From NCBI GenBank assembly GCA_030019205.1, contig JASEFH010000011.1, positions 255-64,254 on the forward strand: DNA of 64,000 nt, written 5' to 3'. Below, piece by piece: positions 35,429 to 43,581 of the stretch. The position numbers and the translations under genes are program-made. Every line of letters begins with the position of its first letter. Position 1 is the first letter of the stretch. The notes beneath the pieces were generated by a model. The model ran no database searches, was not told the DNA's origin, and worked only from the letters and a program-made list of their open reading frames with translations. This DNA comes from Methanomicrobiales archaeon. GTDB taxonomy: Archaea > Halobacteriota > Methanomicrobia > Methanomicrobiales > JACTUA01.

Positions 35429-36130
35429 CTACGCGATCTGGCCGTCGACGAGGTGTATGCGGCGGGTCGCGTAGTCCGCGACCCGCGGATCGTGGGTAAC
35501 CATGACGATCGTCTTTCCCTTCCGGTTCATCTCGGCCAGGAGCTCCATGATGCCGGTACCCGTCTTCGTGTCCAGGTTTCCCGTGGGCTCGTCGCAGAGC
35601 AGGATCTCCGGGTCGTTCACCAGCGCCCGCGCGATCGCCACCCGCTGCTGCTGCCCTCCGGACAGTTCCGCCGGTTTGTGGCTGAAGAGCGGCTCGTCGA
35701 GCCCCACCGACCGCAGCACGCTGCGGGAGCGATCCCGGCACGCCCCCCGCCCCTTCCCATCCCCCTCTTTCAGCGTGCAGGGGAACTCCACGTTCTCGAG
35801 CGCCGTCAGGAGCGGGATCAGGTTGAACTGCTGGAAGACGAACCCGATGCTGTCCCGCCGCAGCCGTGTCAGGTCGTCGTCGGAGAGGTCCCTGACGTTG
35901 CGCCCCCGGATGAAGAGATCGCCGGAAGTCGGGACGTCCAGGCAGCCGATGAGGTTCAGCAGCGTGGACTTGCCCGAACCCGAGGGGCCCATGATGGCGA
36001 TGAAGTCTCCGGACTCGATCTCGAGGGATACCCGGTTCAGCGCCACCACGTCCCCTCCCGGCAGCGGATAGATCTTCGTCACGTCCCTGAGCTGCATGAC
36101 AGCGGTACCGCGCAGACGATCGTCACTCAT
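35429..36130 (-). CDS. LolD/MacB-type ABC transporter ATPase
   Basis: 233-aa ATP-binding subunit. Walker [12 protein letters not shown] (about residues 49-59), Q-loop VFQQFNLIPLL, signature LSGGQQQRVAIARAL, Walker B EILLCDEPTGNLD and H-loop VTHDP are all present. The N-terminus overlaps the end of the first permease gene by 8 bp, implying translational coupling. It is the only ATPase in the cluster, so it presumably energises all three permeases. Position between permeases 1 and 2 in transcription order. An insertion (KEGDGKGRGACRDRSRS) follows the Q-loop region and is unusual. Confidence 0.94.
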   Translation of the reverse strand: MSDDRLRGTAVMQLRDVTKIYPLPGGDVVALNRVSLEIESGDFIAIMGPSGSGKSTLLNLIGCLDVPTSGDLFIRGRNVRDLSDDDLTRLRRDSIGFVFQQFNLIPLLTALENVEFPCTLKEGDGKGRGACRDRSRSVLRSVGLDEPLFSHKPAELSGGQQQRVAIARALVNDPEILLCDEPTGNLDTKTGTGIMELLAEMNRKGKTIVMVTHDPRVADYATRRIHLVDGQIA

Positions 36131-37283
36131 GCCGCAACGCCTCCACAGGATTCAGATTGGATGCCTTGTAGGCCGGGTAGAAGCCCGAGAGCACGCTCGT
36201 CGCGATCCCGACCGCCATGCCGAAGGGGATGTAGACCAGCGTCGAGGGCACGAAGAGGTAGGACGTGTTCTGCACCATCAGGAAGAGCAGCACGTATCCT
36301 CCGCCCAGGCTCAGCACGCCCCCGATCAGGCTTCCGATGAGCCCCAGGAGGAGTGACTCGTAGACGAACATCCTCAGCACTTCGGTCCTCCGGGTGCCGA
36401 TGCTGCGCAGCACGCCGATCTCCCGCGTCCGCTCGGAGACGGACATCATCATCACGTTCAGGATGCTCACCCCCGCCACGACCAGCGAGATGCCCCCGAT
36501 GGCGAGGGTAAACGTCGTGATCTGCCCGAAGACGTCGAAGATCGCCTCGAGGATCACCCGGGTCTCGAGGACGTTCAGCACGGGCTCCCGGCGGTTGAAC
36601 TTCGCCTCGATCCTCTCTTTGACGGGGGTGATGTCGTCGAGGTTCCGCACCTTCACGATCACCTGGTCCCAGTCCGCCTCCCCGTACAGGGTGGAGAAGA
36701 TACGGTCGGAGACGATGACCGCATAGTCCGGGTTGATGTCGAACCCCGCTCCCCGGGACTTGAGGATTCCCACGACCCGCACGCTCTCCCCGTCGCTTCC
36801 GATGCTGATGCGGCTGCCGGGCGCGATATTGAACCGTTCGGCCAGCTGGCTCCCCACCATCGCGCCGGAGGCCCCCCGCGGGTAGATGCCCCTGTCTATC
36901 TCCAGGAGCAGGGGGATGTCGTCCTCCCGCATCCCGTAGATGGTCGCAGCCCCGATCTCGCTTCCGAGGGCAATCCGATCGCCGCCGACATGGAGCGGGA
37001 TCACGGCGTTGGGCGCGGCGATCCGCTGGATCTCCTCCACGTCGCGGGGCGAGATCTTCTGCGCCGTCTGCCCGCCCCCCATCCCGAACCCCCCGGCCCC
37101 CGGGGTGATCACGAGGGTGTCGCCGACGTCGGTCAGGGACTCCGAGACCGAGAGGACCAGGCTGTTGCCCAGGATCCCCAGCGAGGAGATCGCCAGCACG
37201 CCGATCACGATCCCGATGACCGCCAGGAGAGAGCGGAACCAGTGCAGGCGGATATTCCGCCTGGCAAACTCGAAGAAGATCAA
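36123..37283 (-). CDS. MacB/FtsX-type ABC transporter permease (first of three)
   Basis: 386 aa. ARRNIRLHWFRSLLAVIGIV, then GILGNSLVLSVSESLTDVGD and the outer MacB domain (about 45-245), then the C-terminal block GVSILNVMMMSVSERTREIG and VLRSIGTRRTEVLRMFVYES. It overlaps the ATPase gene by 8 bp. The Gly-rich insertion GAGGFGMGGGQTAQ in the outer domain is not in the other two permeases. The first of three paralogues, all roughly 40-50 percent similar by eye. Confidence 0.9.
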   Translation of the reverse strand: MIFFEFARRNIRLHWFRSLLAVIGIVIGVLAISSLGILGNSLVLSVSESLTDVGDTLVITPGAGGFGMGGGQTAQKISPRDVEEIQRIAAPNAVIPLHVGGDRIALGSEIGAATIYGMREDDIPLLLEIDRGIYPRGASGAMVGSQLAERFNIAPGSRISIGSDGESVRVVGILKSRGAGFDINPDYAVIVSDRIFSTLYGEADWDQVIVKVRNLDDITPVKERIEAKFNRREPVLNVLETRVILEAIFDVFGQITTFTLAIGGISLVVAGVSILNVMMMSVSERTREIGVLRSIGTRRTEVLRMFVYESLLLGLIGSLIGGVLSLGGGYVLLFLMVQNTSYLFVPSTLVYIPFGMAVGIATSVLSGFYPAYKASNLNPVEALRHE

Positions 37284-37376
37284 TCGCTCCGCCTCATGCC
37301 ATCGATGCCGCCCTGCCCGCAGGGGCGGGGCGGCTGCAGCCGGAGGAGCCGCCAGGGGGGTGCGGCGTCCCCGTGA

Positions 37377-38501
37377 TCATGCACGTCTCCAGGAGTAGAC
37401 GATGGCGGCAGCGACCCCGAGCACCAGCAGCCCCACGAGCGCGTAGGCATAGAGCGGTATCTCCGTCTCCGGGCCCTTCAGCGGCTGCGCTGCGATGTCG
37501 GCGCCCGTCGTCGAGGTGAAGAGGGTGCCGTCGTCGTCCTTGAACTCGACGATCAGCGGCACGCGTTCCAGACCCTCCCCGCGGAACGTGAGTTCGAAGC
37601 TGGCGAAGTCGTCGGGATCCAGGGTCCCCACCACGTAGTTCTCGAAGGGGGGCACGGGACCCGCCGAGGCGTCCGCGCGGAGCACGACCGCGTATGCGGT
37701 CTCGAGCCCGGCGTTGGTGATGTCCCCGCTGAGACGGTAGTAGCCGCCTGCCGCCTGGACTTCGATGTTGGTCAGGATCAGGTCCGCGCCCCGCAGGTTC
37801 TGCTCGGTCGTCAGCGGGAGAGCGAGCTCCGTGCGGTGCTCGTTCACGCCGTTCCTGTAGGTGACGACGAACGTGACGTTCGTGGAGCGGGCCGGGGTGA
37901 TGTTGAACGATACCGTCGCGGACTGATCCGGCGCGAGAGTGCCGATGAAGGCGCTGGAGGGCGCCGCCTCAAAGCCCTCGCCCGTCGGCGTCACGCGGAC
38001 CCCGTTCACCGCACTGTCGCGGGGATTTCCCACGAGGAGTGTGTAATCGCCCCTCTTTCCCTCCACGATGTACGTCGGCTTCGCCGTCAGCGAGAGCGGG
38101 AGTTCCGTGCTCTCCACGCGGATCGGGATCGGGTACCGCAGCTGGCCCGCATCCCGGAAGTCGAGCAGGAATACGGGGTAGTAGATGCCGTCGGCTGCAT
38201 CCGCGCGGACCGTGAAGGTGAAGGTCTTGCTGGTGCCGGGCCCGAGCAGCCCGCCCGTGGTGTACGGGTCCGCGGTGGCGCGGATCTCCGTGCCGAAGAG
38301 CTTCGCCCATCGGTAGGCGACGCTCTCGGTTCCCGTGTTCGTCACGGTGACGGCGACGGTGCCCACGTCCCCCCGCATCAGGCTGACAGGCTCCACCCGG
38401 TGTTCGGAGACAGTCACCTGCGATGCGCTCTGTTCGCTCGCGGAGACTCCGGCGACGAGTGCGCCCAGCAGAAGGATTACGAGCAGCAGGGAACTTCGCA
38501 T
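37377..38501 (-). CDS. COG1361-type secreted membrane-anchored protein (CARDB-like repeats)
   Basis: 374 aa. A signal peptide (SLLLVILLLGALVAGVSAS), then about three beta-sandwich domains of CARDB/COG1361 type with motifs such as GTVAVTVTNTGTESVAYRW and GPGTSKTFTFTVRADAADGI. The C-terminal helix (YALVGLLVLGVAAAIVYSWR) ends in a basic tail and anchors it outside the membrane. COG1361 proteins are repeatedly found next to MacB-like permeases in methanogens and probably act as the extracytoplasmic partner or cargo receptor. Start ATG 38501 abuts the Yip1 stop (38502) without a gap, so they are co-translated. Confidence 0.88.
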   Translation of the reverse strand: MRSSLLLVILLLGALVAGVSASEQSASQVTVSEHRVEPVSLMRGDVGTVAVTVTNTGTESVAYRWAKLFGTEIRATADPYTTGGLLGPGTSKTFTFTVRADAADGIYYPVFLLDFRDAGQLRYPIPIRVESTELPLSLTAKPTYIVEGKRGDYTLLVGNPRDSAVNGVRVTPTGEGFEAAPSSAFIGTLAPDQSATVSFNITPARSTNVTFVVTYRNGVNEHRTELALPLTTEQNLRGADLILTNIEVQAAGGYYRLSGDITNAGLETAYAVVLRADASAGPVPPFENYVVGTLDPDDFASFELTFRGEGLERVPLIVEFKDDDGTLFTSTTGADIAAQPLKGPETEIPLYAYALVGLLVLGVAAAIVYSWRRA

Positions 38502-39143
38502 CTAGAACAACCCCAGAGTGAGCAGCGAGAAGGCGATGTATACGGCAACGGGCAGGATCACGGTGATCGCCGCGTTCCGGGTGGTCAGGCTGCGGGCGTG
38601 CTGGACGGCGAAGATCCAGATGTTGGCGCTCCACGCCAGAAACAGGATGCCGACGAGCGACGAGAGGAGAAGGAGCGGGGACTGCATCAGCTGTCCCACC
38701 GCCCTCTGCACCTCCAGCGGGTCGGTTACCGGCGCGACCTGGACGCCGGAGACAAAGGAAAATATCAGGATGAGCGATACTATCCCCCCGATGATCTGGG
38801 GGACGAAGCCGTACCCGACGAACTCCAGCGTTCTCCTGAAGCTGCCCTGGCCCCCGAAGAACGCTGATATTCCGAAAAATACCGCAGCGATCACAGCCCA
38901 GGTCAGGAATGCAGCAATCAGAGCGCCAGCTGCTCCTGCAGCACCCGCAATAGCGGCAAAGGACTGCATATCCCCGGGGAGCAGCTGCATGGTCAGGCCT
39001 GCCATGAGGTAGGCGGCAGCGGCCGATACGGCTCCCAGCACCAGCACGATCAGTACCGGAACTCTCAAACTCTCCTGTTCAACCTTCTTTTCCGAATAAA
39101 ACCGGGCAGGCTTGACCAGCACCCGGGCAATGGATGTCGCCAT
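38502..39143 (-). CDS. Yip1-domain membrane protein
   Basis: 213 aa with five or six helices. The N-terminus (RVLVKPARFYSEKKVEQESL) precedes LRVPVLIVLVLGAVSAAAAY, and the Yip1 core (FRRTLEFVGYGFVPQIIGGI) is followed by VGILFLAWSANIWIFAVQHA and a C-terminal helix. Yip1 proteins are widespread in archaea; their role is unknown. It is first in the exporter operon (Yip1, COG1361, permease, ATPase, permease, permease), all minus strand. Its start ATG 39143 has weak ribosome-site sequence. Confidence 0.82.
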   Translation of the reverse strand: MATSIARVLVKPARFYSEKKVEQESLRVPVLIVLVLGAVSAAAAYLMAGLTMQLLPGDMQSFAAIAGAAGAAGALIAAFLTWAVIAAVFFGISAFFGGQGSFRRTLEFVGYGFVPQIIGGIVSLILIFSFVSGVQVAPVTDPLEVQRAVGQLMQSPLLLLSSLVGILFLAWSANIWIFAVQHARSLTTRNAAITVILPVAVYIAFSLLTLGLF

Positions 39144-39868
39144 GGTATACTCCTTCTGTACTTATGCATCCCATGACCCCTTTATCTTTGCCAATTGATG
39201 GACTGTGCCGTTCGGGCATTTCGAGGTCTCCCGCCTGAAGATCGCTGCTCGGGGGAGCGGCAACCGCATCAATACCCCGCCCGTGGAGATTGCCGTGGGG
39301 CTACAGCGCACGACGGGGACCAAGGTGAAAACCCGGGAACCGGTTCAGCTGACAGGGAATGGCGGCTGAAGGGACCGATTCTCCGGCACCCGTTCGGGAA
39401 CAGAGCATGATGGCGAAGACCAACCTGCCAGCCCTCCCGACGCGGGGGCGCTCATCCCCCTCCTGGAGATGTACATCTCGTCGCCGGGGAAGAGAGGTCG
39501 GTTTGCAGGCTGTTGCAGGGGATCAGCCTTCTTCCCATGCCCCCGTGACCCGGTCAACGCTGACGAGAGGTGCCTTTATAAAGAGATCTGCGGCCATTGG
39601 ATAAGCCCTGGACGAGCGGGGGTTCTGTACGCACACAATATCTGTCCGTCCTGCCCCTCCCCTGCAGGCGAGGGCCGACCCGGACAGAGCATCCCGAATA
39701 CCCCTTCAGGGTCTCCCGGACCGTATGGCCAAACGTGACCGCGGGATCGAAGCGTACCCGCATCGAGGAGGAGAGTCTCCACCGCAGATGAGAGCGCTCG
39801 GTGTCTATTGCTCCACCCGAACGGGTCACCCGCGAACACGGGCATCCCGAGGTGCGCAAATCTGAATG
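39144..39868. other. Long spacer with one candidate mini-gene
   Basis: About 725 bp between two minus-strand genes. The only protein-like frame is the 54-codon plus-strand ORF at 39205-39369. The rest gives low-complexity translations and no promoter-like sequence. Confidence 0.4.
39205..39369 (+). CDS. Possible small protein or gene fragment (54 aa)
   Basis: Starting at GTG 39205: VPFGHFEVSRLKIAARGSGN then RINTPPVEIAVGLQRTTGTK and a short tail (VKTREPVQLTGNGG). Codon use is GC-rich at third positions like real genes, and the peptide looks protein-like, but no family is recognised and there is no ribosome site. It may be a remnant of a larger gene. Confidence 0.3.
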   Translation: MPFGHFEVSRLKIAARGSGNRINTPPVEIAVGLQRTTGTKVKTREPVQLTGNGG

Positions 39869-40294
39869 CTATTCTCTCCTTTTCTCTCTCCCTTCGATGC
39901 GCCGCAGCGCCTCCTCCACCTCGCCCTCGGCCTTCGATCCCTTCAGCGCCTGCCGGAGCGGCTCCTTCGCCCCGATCTCGACGAGCGCCTGGAGCGCCCG
40001 CAGCCGCACGCCCCGGTCCCGGTCTTCCAGAGCCCGTATCAGGGCCGGCACCGCCCTCTCGTCCCCGATGCTGCCCAGGGCCTCTGCCGCCTCCTCGCGG
40101 ACGGAGAAGTGGTCGCTGCTCTCGAGAACCCGCAGGAGCGGCTCCACCGCCCGGGGATCCTGCCGCCTCCCGAGAGCGATCGCCGCCCTCCAGCGGATGC
40201 TCACGTAGTCCGGATCCTGGAGCGCCTGCACCAGGAGCTCGGTCGCCCGATCGCCGGGCATGCCCTCGAGAGCCAGGACGGCATCCCAGCGCAT
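39869..40294 (-). CDS. HEAT-repeat protein, about 141 aa
   Basis: Four HEAT units (AAEALGSIGDERAVPALIRA, AAIALGRRQDPRAVEPLLRV and others) and a charged C-terminus (ALRRIEGREKRRE). The frame stays open and protein-like for 31 codons upstream of ATG 40294 (STDRARELERLARVLRHPTS is half a HEAT repeat) but contains no ATG, GTG or TTG before an in-frame TAG at about 40390. Either translation begins at a non-standard codon, or the N-terminus was truncated. It follows the sensor gene at 40433 on the same strand and may be co-transcribed. Confidence 0.8.
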   Translation of the reverse strand: MRWDAVLALEGMPGDRATELLVQALQDPDYVSIRWRAAIALGRRQDPRAVEPLLRVLESSDHFSVREEAAEALGSIGDERAVPALIRALEDRDRGVRLRALQALVEIGAKEPLRQALKGSKAEGEVEEALRRIEGREKRRE

Positions 40295-40432
40295 CTTGGA
40301 TGTCGGGTGCCGCAGAACCCTGGCGAGGCGTTCCAGTTCGCGAGCCCTGTCCGTGGATCCCGGTCCGCCGTCGATGCAGACCCCGCCCTAACAGGGGGCG
40401 GAAGGGGATAAAAAGGCTTCGGCGACCCCCGC

Positions 40433-42205
40433 TCACTCTTCCCGCCCGTACTGGCGGCGCAGGAACTCCCGCACCTTCTCCGACTCGATCCAGCCCCTGT
40501 CCAGCTGGTCGATGATGCGGTCGATCTCCCAGGCCTGCTCCAGGATCTTCCGGGAGTGTTCGCCGTCCTCCATATCCGCCAGTCCGATGATCACGGCGAG
40601 CGGGTTGCGGATGTGGTCGCCCAGGATGGCGAACTGTTCGATGTTCTGCTCGATCTGCTCGAACGCCCTCCGCTTCAGGGTCTCCATCTGCACCCGCTCG
40701 GTGATGTCCCGGGCCGCCCCCTGGATGGAGACGATCGTGCCGTCCACCACCACGGGCGAGGTGCTCACCTCGACGATCGCCTGTGCGCCGTCCTTTCTGC
40801 GCAGGGCGGTCTCGAACTCGTCCTGCTGCCCGCCGTCGAGCAGCCTTCTGCGGGCGCGGTGGATGCGGGCGGGATCCACGGCAAGATCGTGCAGGTGCCT
40901 TCCGACGACCTCGTCCGGGGTGTATCCCGTTATCCTCTCGACGGCCGGAGAGGCGTAGGTGATCCGCCCGTCCGTGTCCGTCAGGTAGATCATCTCGAAG
41001 CTGCGCTGCGCGATGCCCCGGAACTTCTCTTCGCTCGCCCGCAGCGCCTCCTCCATCCGCCGGCGGTGCGTGATGTTGACCAGCAGGATCAGGATGACGC
41101 TCATGAGCGCGACGGTGCCGGCGATCGTGCCCCAGACCACGTACTTGGGTATCGCGTAGAACGGGTCGGGCAGGTTGATCACGGTGCTCTCCGGCGGGAG
41201 ATCGGACATGCCGATGCCGAAGGCGCGCATCATCCGGTAGTCGAACATGTAGCGGCTCCCGCTCCCCCGGTCGACGGGCAGATCGGTGACGTTTCCCCCC
41301 CGGAGGATGGAAAGGGCCATCTCACCGGCCTTCCTCCCCTGCTCGGTGCCGTCGCTCAGCTTCCCGCCCACGATGCCGTGGCCCAGATAGACATTCCAGA
41401 GGCTGTAGACCGGGGCGCTGCTCCGGCTGATGAGGGCGATGCTCTCGTCGTTATCCAGCACCCGCCCGGTGCTGTCGCGGTTGAAGGAGAGGAAGAGCAC
41501 GATCCGGTCGGCGGGAAGCTGCTGCAGCTCGCGTTCCAGCTCCCGTACGGTCAGGTTGTCCAGGAAGAGAAAACTCACCCTGCCGGTGTACTCGGGGACG
41601 ATCTCCTCCAGCGCCTTCTGGTTCGCGATACCGGTGTCCGTGCGGTCGTTCACCACCACCACCTCGCGCGTGGAGGGGTGCAGGGAGAGGGCCACATCCA
41701 GCGTCTCGCGGATGGCGAGATTCTCCACGACTCCCGTGTACTTCGTTCTGTCCGCCAGCACCGCGTCGTCGAGGTGGTTGAGGCCGCAGAAGATGACGGG
41801 CGTGCTCGGGAAGAGGTTCTTCCGGTGCAGGAGCAGGAACTGGAACGCGGTGTCGTCCGAGCAGATGACGGCGTCGAACCGTATGCCCGCATATTTCAGC
41901 CTGTAGAGCTCGTACAGCTTCTGGAAGTAGCCCTTCTCGTCGATCCGGCTGGAGTCCATGTGCTCGAAGTAGATCTTGGCGTTCTGCCCTTCCAGCGCGG
42001 ACTTGATGCCCTCCGTGATCTGCTCCGTCCAGGGATCGCCCTGGTGGTACGAGGAGATCACGAGCACCGTCTTCTCCGGTCCCTGGGCCGCTGCGGGGAT
42101 GGCGGCTCCGGCTAGCGCAAGCAGCACCAGAACGGACGCGGCAAACCGGATCAGCCTGGACCTCGCGGCATTCGTTTCTCGAGTGCGCAAACCCGACACC
42201 TGCAA
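40433..42205 (-). CDS. Periplasmic-binding-protein/PAS sensor with partial histidine-kinase core
   Basis: 590 aa. A signal or anchor helix (FAASVLVLLALAGAAIPAAA) precedes an ABC-substrate-binding-type sensor (about 45-330; VLVISSYHQGDPWTEQITEG, VVNDRTDTGIANQKALEEIV). A transmembrane helix (YVVWGTIAGTVALMSVILIL, about 355-380) leads to a PAS domain (FEMIYLTDTDGRITYASPAV, PAC with SIQGAARDITERV). The C-terminus has a HisKA-like helical segment (FAILGDHIRNPLAVIIGLAD) with a possible phospho-acceptor His but no HATPase domain. This looks like a transmembrane sensor that needs a partner for output. The longest ORF start ATG 42205 is used. Ligand unknown. Confidence 0.83.
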   Translation of the reverse strand: MQVSGLRTRETNAARSRLIRFAASVLVLLALAGAAIPAAAQGPEKTVLVISSYHQGDPWTEQITEGIKSALEGQNAKIYFEHMDSSRIDEKGYFQKLYELYRLKYAGIRFDAVICSDDTAFQFLLLHRKNLFPSTPVIFCGLNHLDDAVLADRTKYTGVVENLAIRETLDVALSLHPSTREVVVVNDRTDTGIANQKALEEIVPEYTGRVSFLFLDNLTVRELERELQQLPADRIVLFLSFNRDSTGRVLDNDESIALISRSSAPVYSLWNVYLGHGIVGGKLSDGTEQGRKAGEMALSILRGGNVTDLPVDRGSGSRYMFDYRMMRAFGIGMSDLPPESTVINLPDPFYAIPKYVVWGTIAGTVALMSVILILLVNITHRRRMEEALRASEEKFRGIAQRSFEMIYLTDTDGRITYASPAVERITGYTPDEVVGRHLHDLAVDPARIHRARRRLLDGGQQDEFETALRRKDGAQAIVEVSTSPVVVDGTIVSIQGAARDITERVQMETLKRRAFEQIEQNIEQFAILGDHIRNPLAVIIGLADMEDGEHSRKILEQAWEIDRIIDQLDRGWIESEKVREFLRRQYGREE

Positions 42206-42471
42206 TCGAAAATTCGGGAATTCTTCCTGTATTCTGTGTACTATTTGCGTCTCATGTTATTTGAATAAATAGACCCGGCGGAGAATCCTCCTCCGCTCGG
42301 GCTGAAGGGCCTGGAGGGGGTTCGCACACGCGGCGGGTTTGCGGATCCGATGCCCGCTGCAGTCCGTCCGCCGCCCCGGTTGCGCCGGCCCCGGGTTCCG
42401 GCGGGATAGCGCCCGCCGGCTGCCGCGGAATTGCAAACCCTGATATACGATGTTCTGCTAACCGAACCGGC

Positions 42472-42741
42472 ATGTATGTCCTGAAGTGCAGGCGGTGCGG
42501 CGGGAGCGGTCTCGTCCCGAACGATGCCTACGCGCTCTGCAGACTGGTCAAGTCCGAGGAGGCCAGGAGATACTTCGGGATGACGGCAGATGCCGAGGAT
42601 CCTGCTGCGGAATGGGTGCGGACGCAGTGCGGTCCGGAGGAGACGGTGATCTGCGGAACGTGCAACGGGGCGGGGACGATCGAGTTCGACGACGAGGACT
42701 GGGAACTGATCGTGGTGCCGGCGGAGGACGGGGAGGAGTAG
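42472..42741 (+). CDS. Small protein with two DnaJ-type CxxCxGxG zinc motifs, 89 aa
   Basis: KCRRCGGSGLV at residues 5-15 and ICGTCNGAGTI near 61-71 are two CxxCxGxG motifs, which pair in DnaJ to bind one zinc. The middle (about 50 residues) is acidic and aromatic with two further Cys (ALCRLVKSEE; RTQCGPEE). The tail is Glu/Asp-rich. It is not a J-protein since there is no J domain. Start ATG 42472 follows AACCGAACCGGC with no clear ribosome site. Role unknown; a zinc-binding chaperone-like or redox role is conceivable. Confidence 0.72.
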   Translation: MYVLKCRRCGGSGLVPNDAYALCRLVKSEEARRYFGMTADAEDPAAEWVRTQCGPEETVICGTCNGAGTIEFDDEDWELIVVPAEDGEE

Positions 42742-42824
42742 CCCCCATCCCCGACGGGGGTTCGACCGACGGATCGGGCATCGCCCGCGATGCTGCGGTT
42801 CACTCTCGCCCTGCCCTTCCAAGG

Positions 42825-42832
42825 TTTATATA
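42825..42832 (+). promoter_or_regulatory. TATA box of the 109-aa leaderless gene
   Basis: tttatata is centred 25-26 bp upstream of the GTG at 42854, the exact distance for a leaderless archaeal transcript. Confidence 0.7.
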
Positions 42833-42853
42833 GCTCCCCGCCCAGTCTCCTCC

Positions 42854-43183
42854 GTGGAGTTCAGAGACGCCGGATACGTCCAGAAGAGCGGCGACCACCT
42901 GATCGTCCGCATCCCTCGCCGCGGCACCTACGTCATCCACCTGCAGGAGGTCTCCGGGGTGCTGAACCGCGGGGAGACCGCCCCGCTGGTCGCCCGCTCG
43001 CGGACGATGGAGGGGGAGGACCGGCAGTGCTGGTTCGAGGCGGGCAGGATGCGGCTGTCCCGCTCGAAGAAGGCACTCCTGATCTCCCTGGGGGAGTGCC
43101 GCTATCTGCTCGCCATCCAGAGCCTCGCGCGGCTCCTCTCCAATACCGTCTCCTACGCCGCCGTCCGCGAGATGGCTCCGTAG
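42854..43183 (+). CDS. Hypothetical protein, 109 aa
   Basis: Leaderless gene with GTG start at 42854. The product (MEFRDAGYVQKSGDHLIVRI, then PRRGTYVIHLQEVSGVLNRG) begins as a beta-barrel-like domain with a mid-protein WFEAGRMRLSRSKKALLISL and a helical end (YLLAIQSLARLLSNTVSYAA). No family recognised. The sharp TATA spacing and composition make it a firm gene. It stands alone. Confidence 0.72.
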   Translation: MEFRDAGYVQKSGDHLIVRIPRRGTYVIHLQEVSGVLNRGETAPLVARSRTMEGEDRQCWFEAGRMRLSRSKKALLISLGECRYLLAIQSLARLLSNTVSYAAVREMAP

Positions 43184-43581
43184 AGGGCATTCGTGAACCC
43201 GTGACCCGGATTGTGCACAGCGGTCGACGGGGCGGACCGGGCCTGGATCGGGGATGCGCCGGGAGGAGAGGGCTTCTCCTCGCAGAGGATCTCCTGGCAT
43301 CGCGGCTCCCGCACGGTCGGGGATACGGCATGGCGGTTAGACGCGTCAACGGATCCCTCCCTCTTCCTGCATCCATCGCAGGCTGCGGGGAGCCTTTCCG
43401 CCAGCCCTGTCAGGGGTTCGGGACGTCAGGAGTGCCGAACCCTCACGGTTCAGGTCTCTTGAAGGGGGGGTGCACCCCCCGATTGCCCCCACCCCGCCTG
43501 CGATAAGGCCTGTTCCGGGTGACGGCCGAGAGCCTTTTCTATACCGCCTCCGCCGGAGCGAACGGGGGCGGTGCCGCGCGG
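43184..43581. other. Convergent spacer with repeat copy D
   Basis: About 400 bp with no credible gene. Contains the palindrome and repeat at 43464-43506. Confidence 0.5.
43464..43506 (+). repeat. Dispersed intergenic repeat, copy D (GTGCAC palindrome)
   Basis: ggggggtgcacccccc is a perfect palindrome (G6-TGCA-C6). It is followed by gattgcccccaccccgcctg then cgata, which matches the CCCCACCCCGC-x-TACGATA end of copies A and E. Confidence 0.5.
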
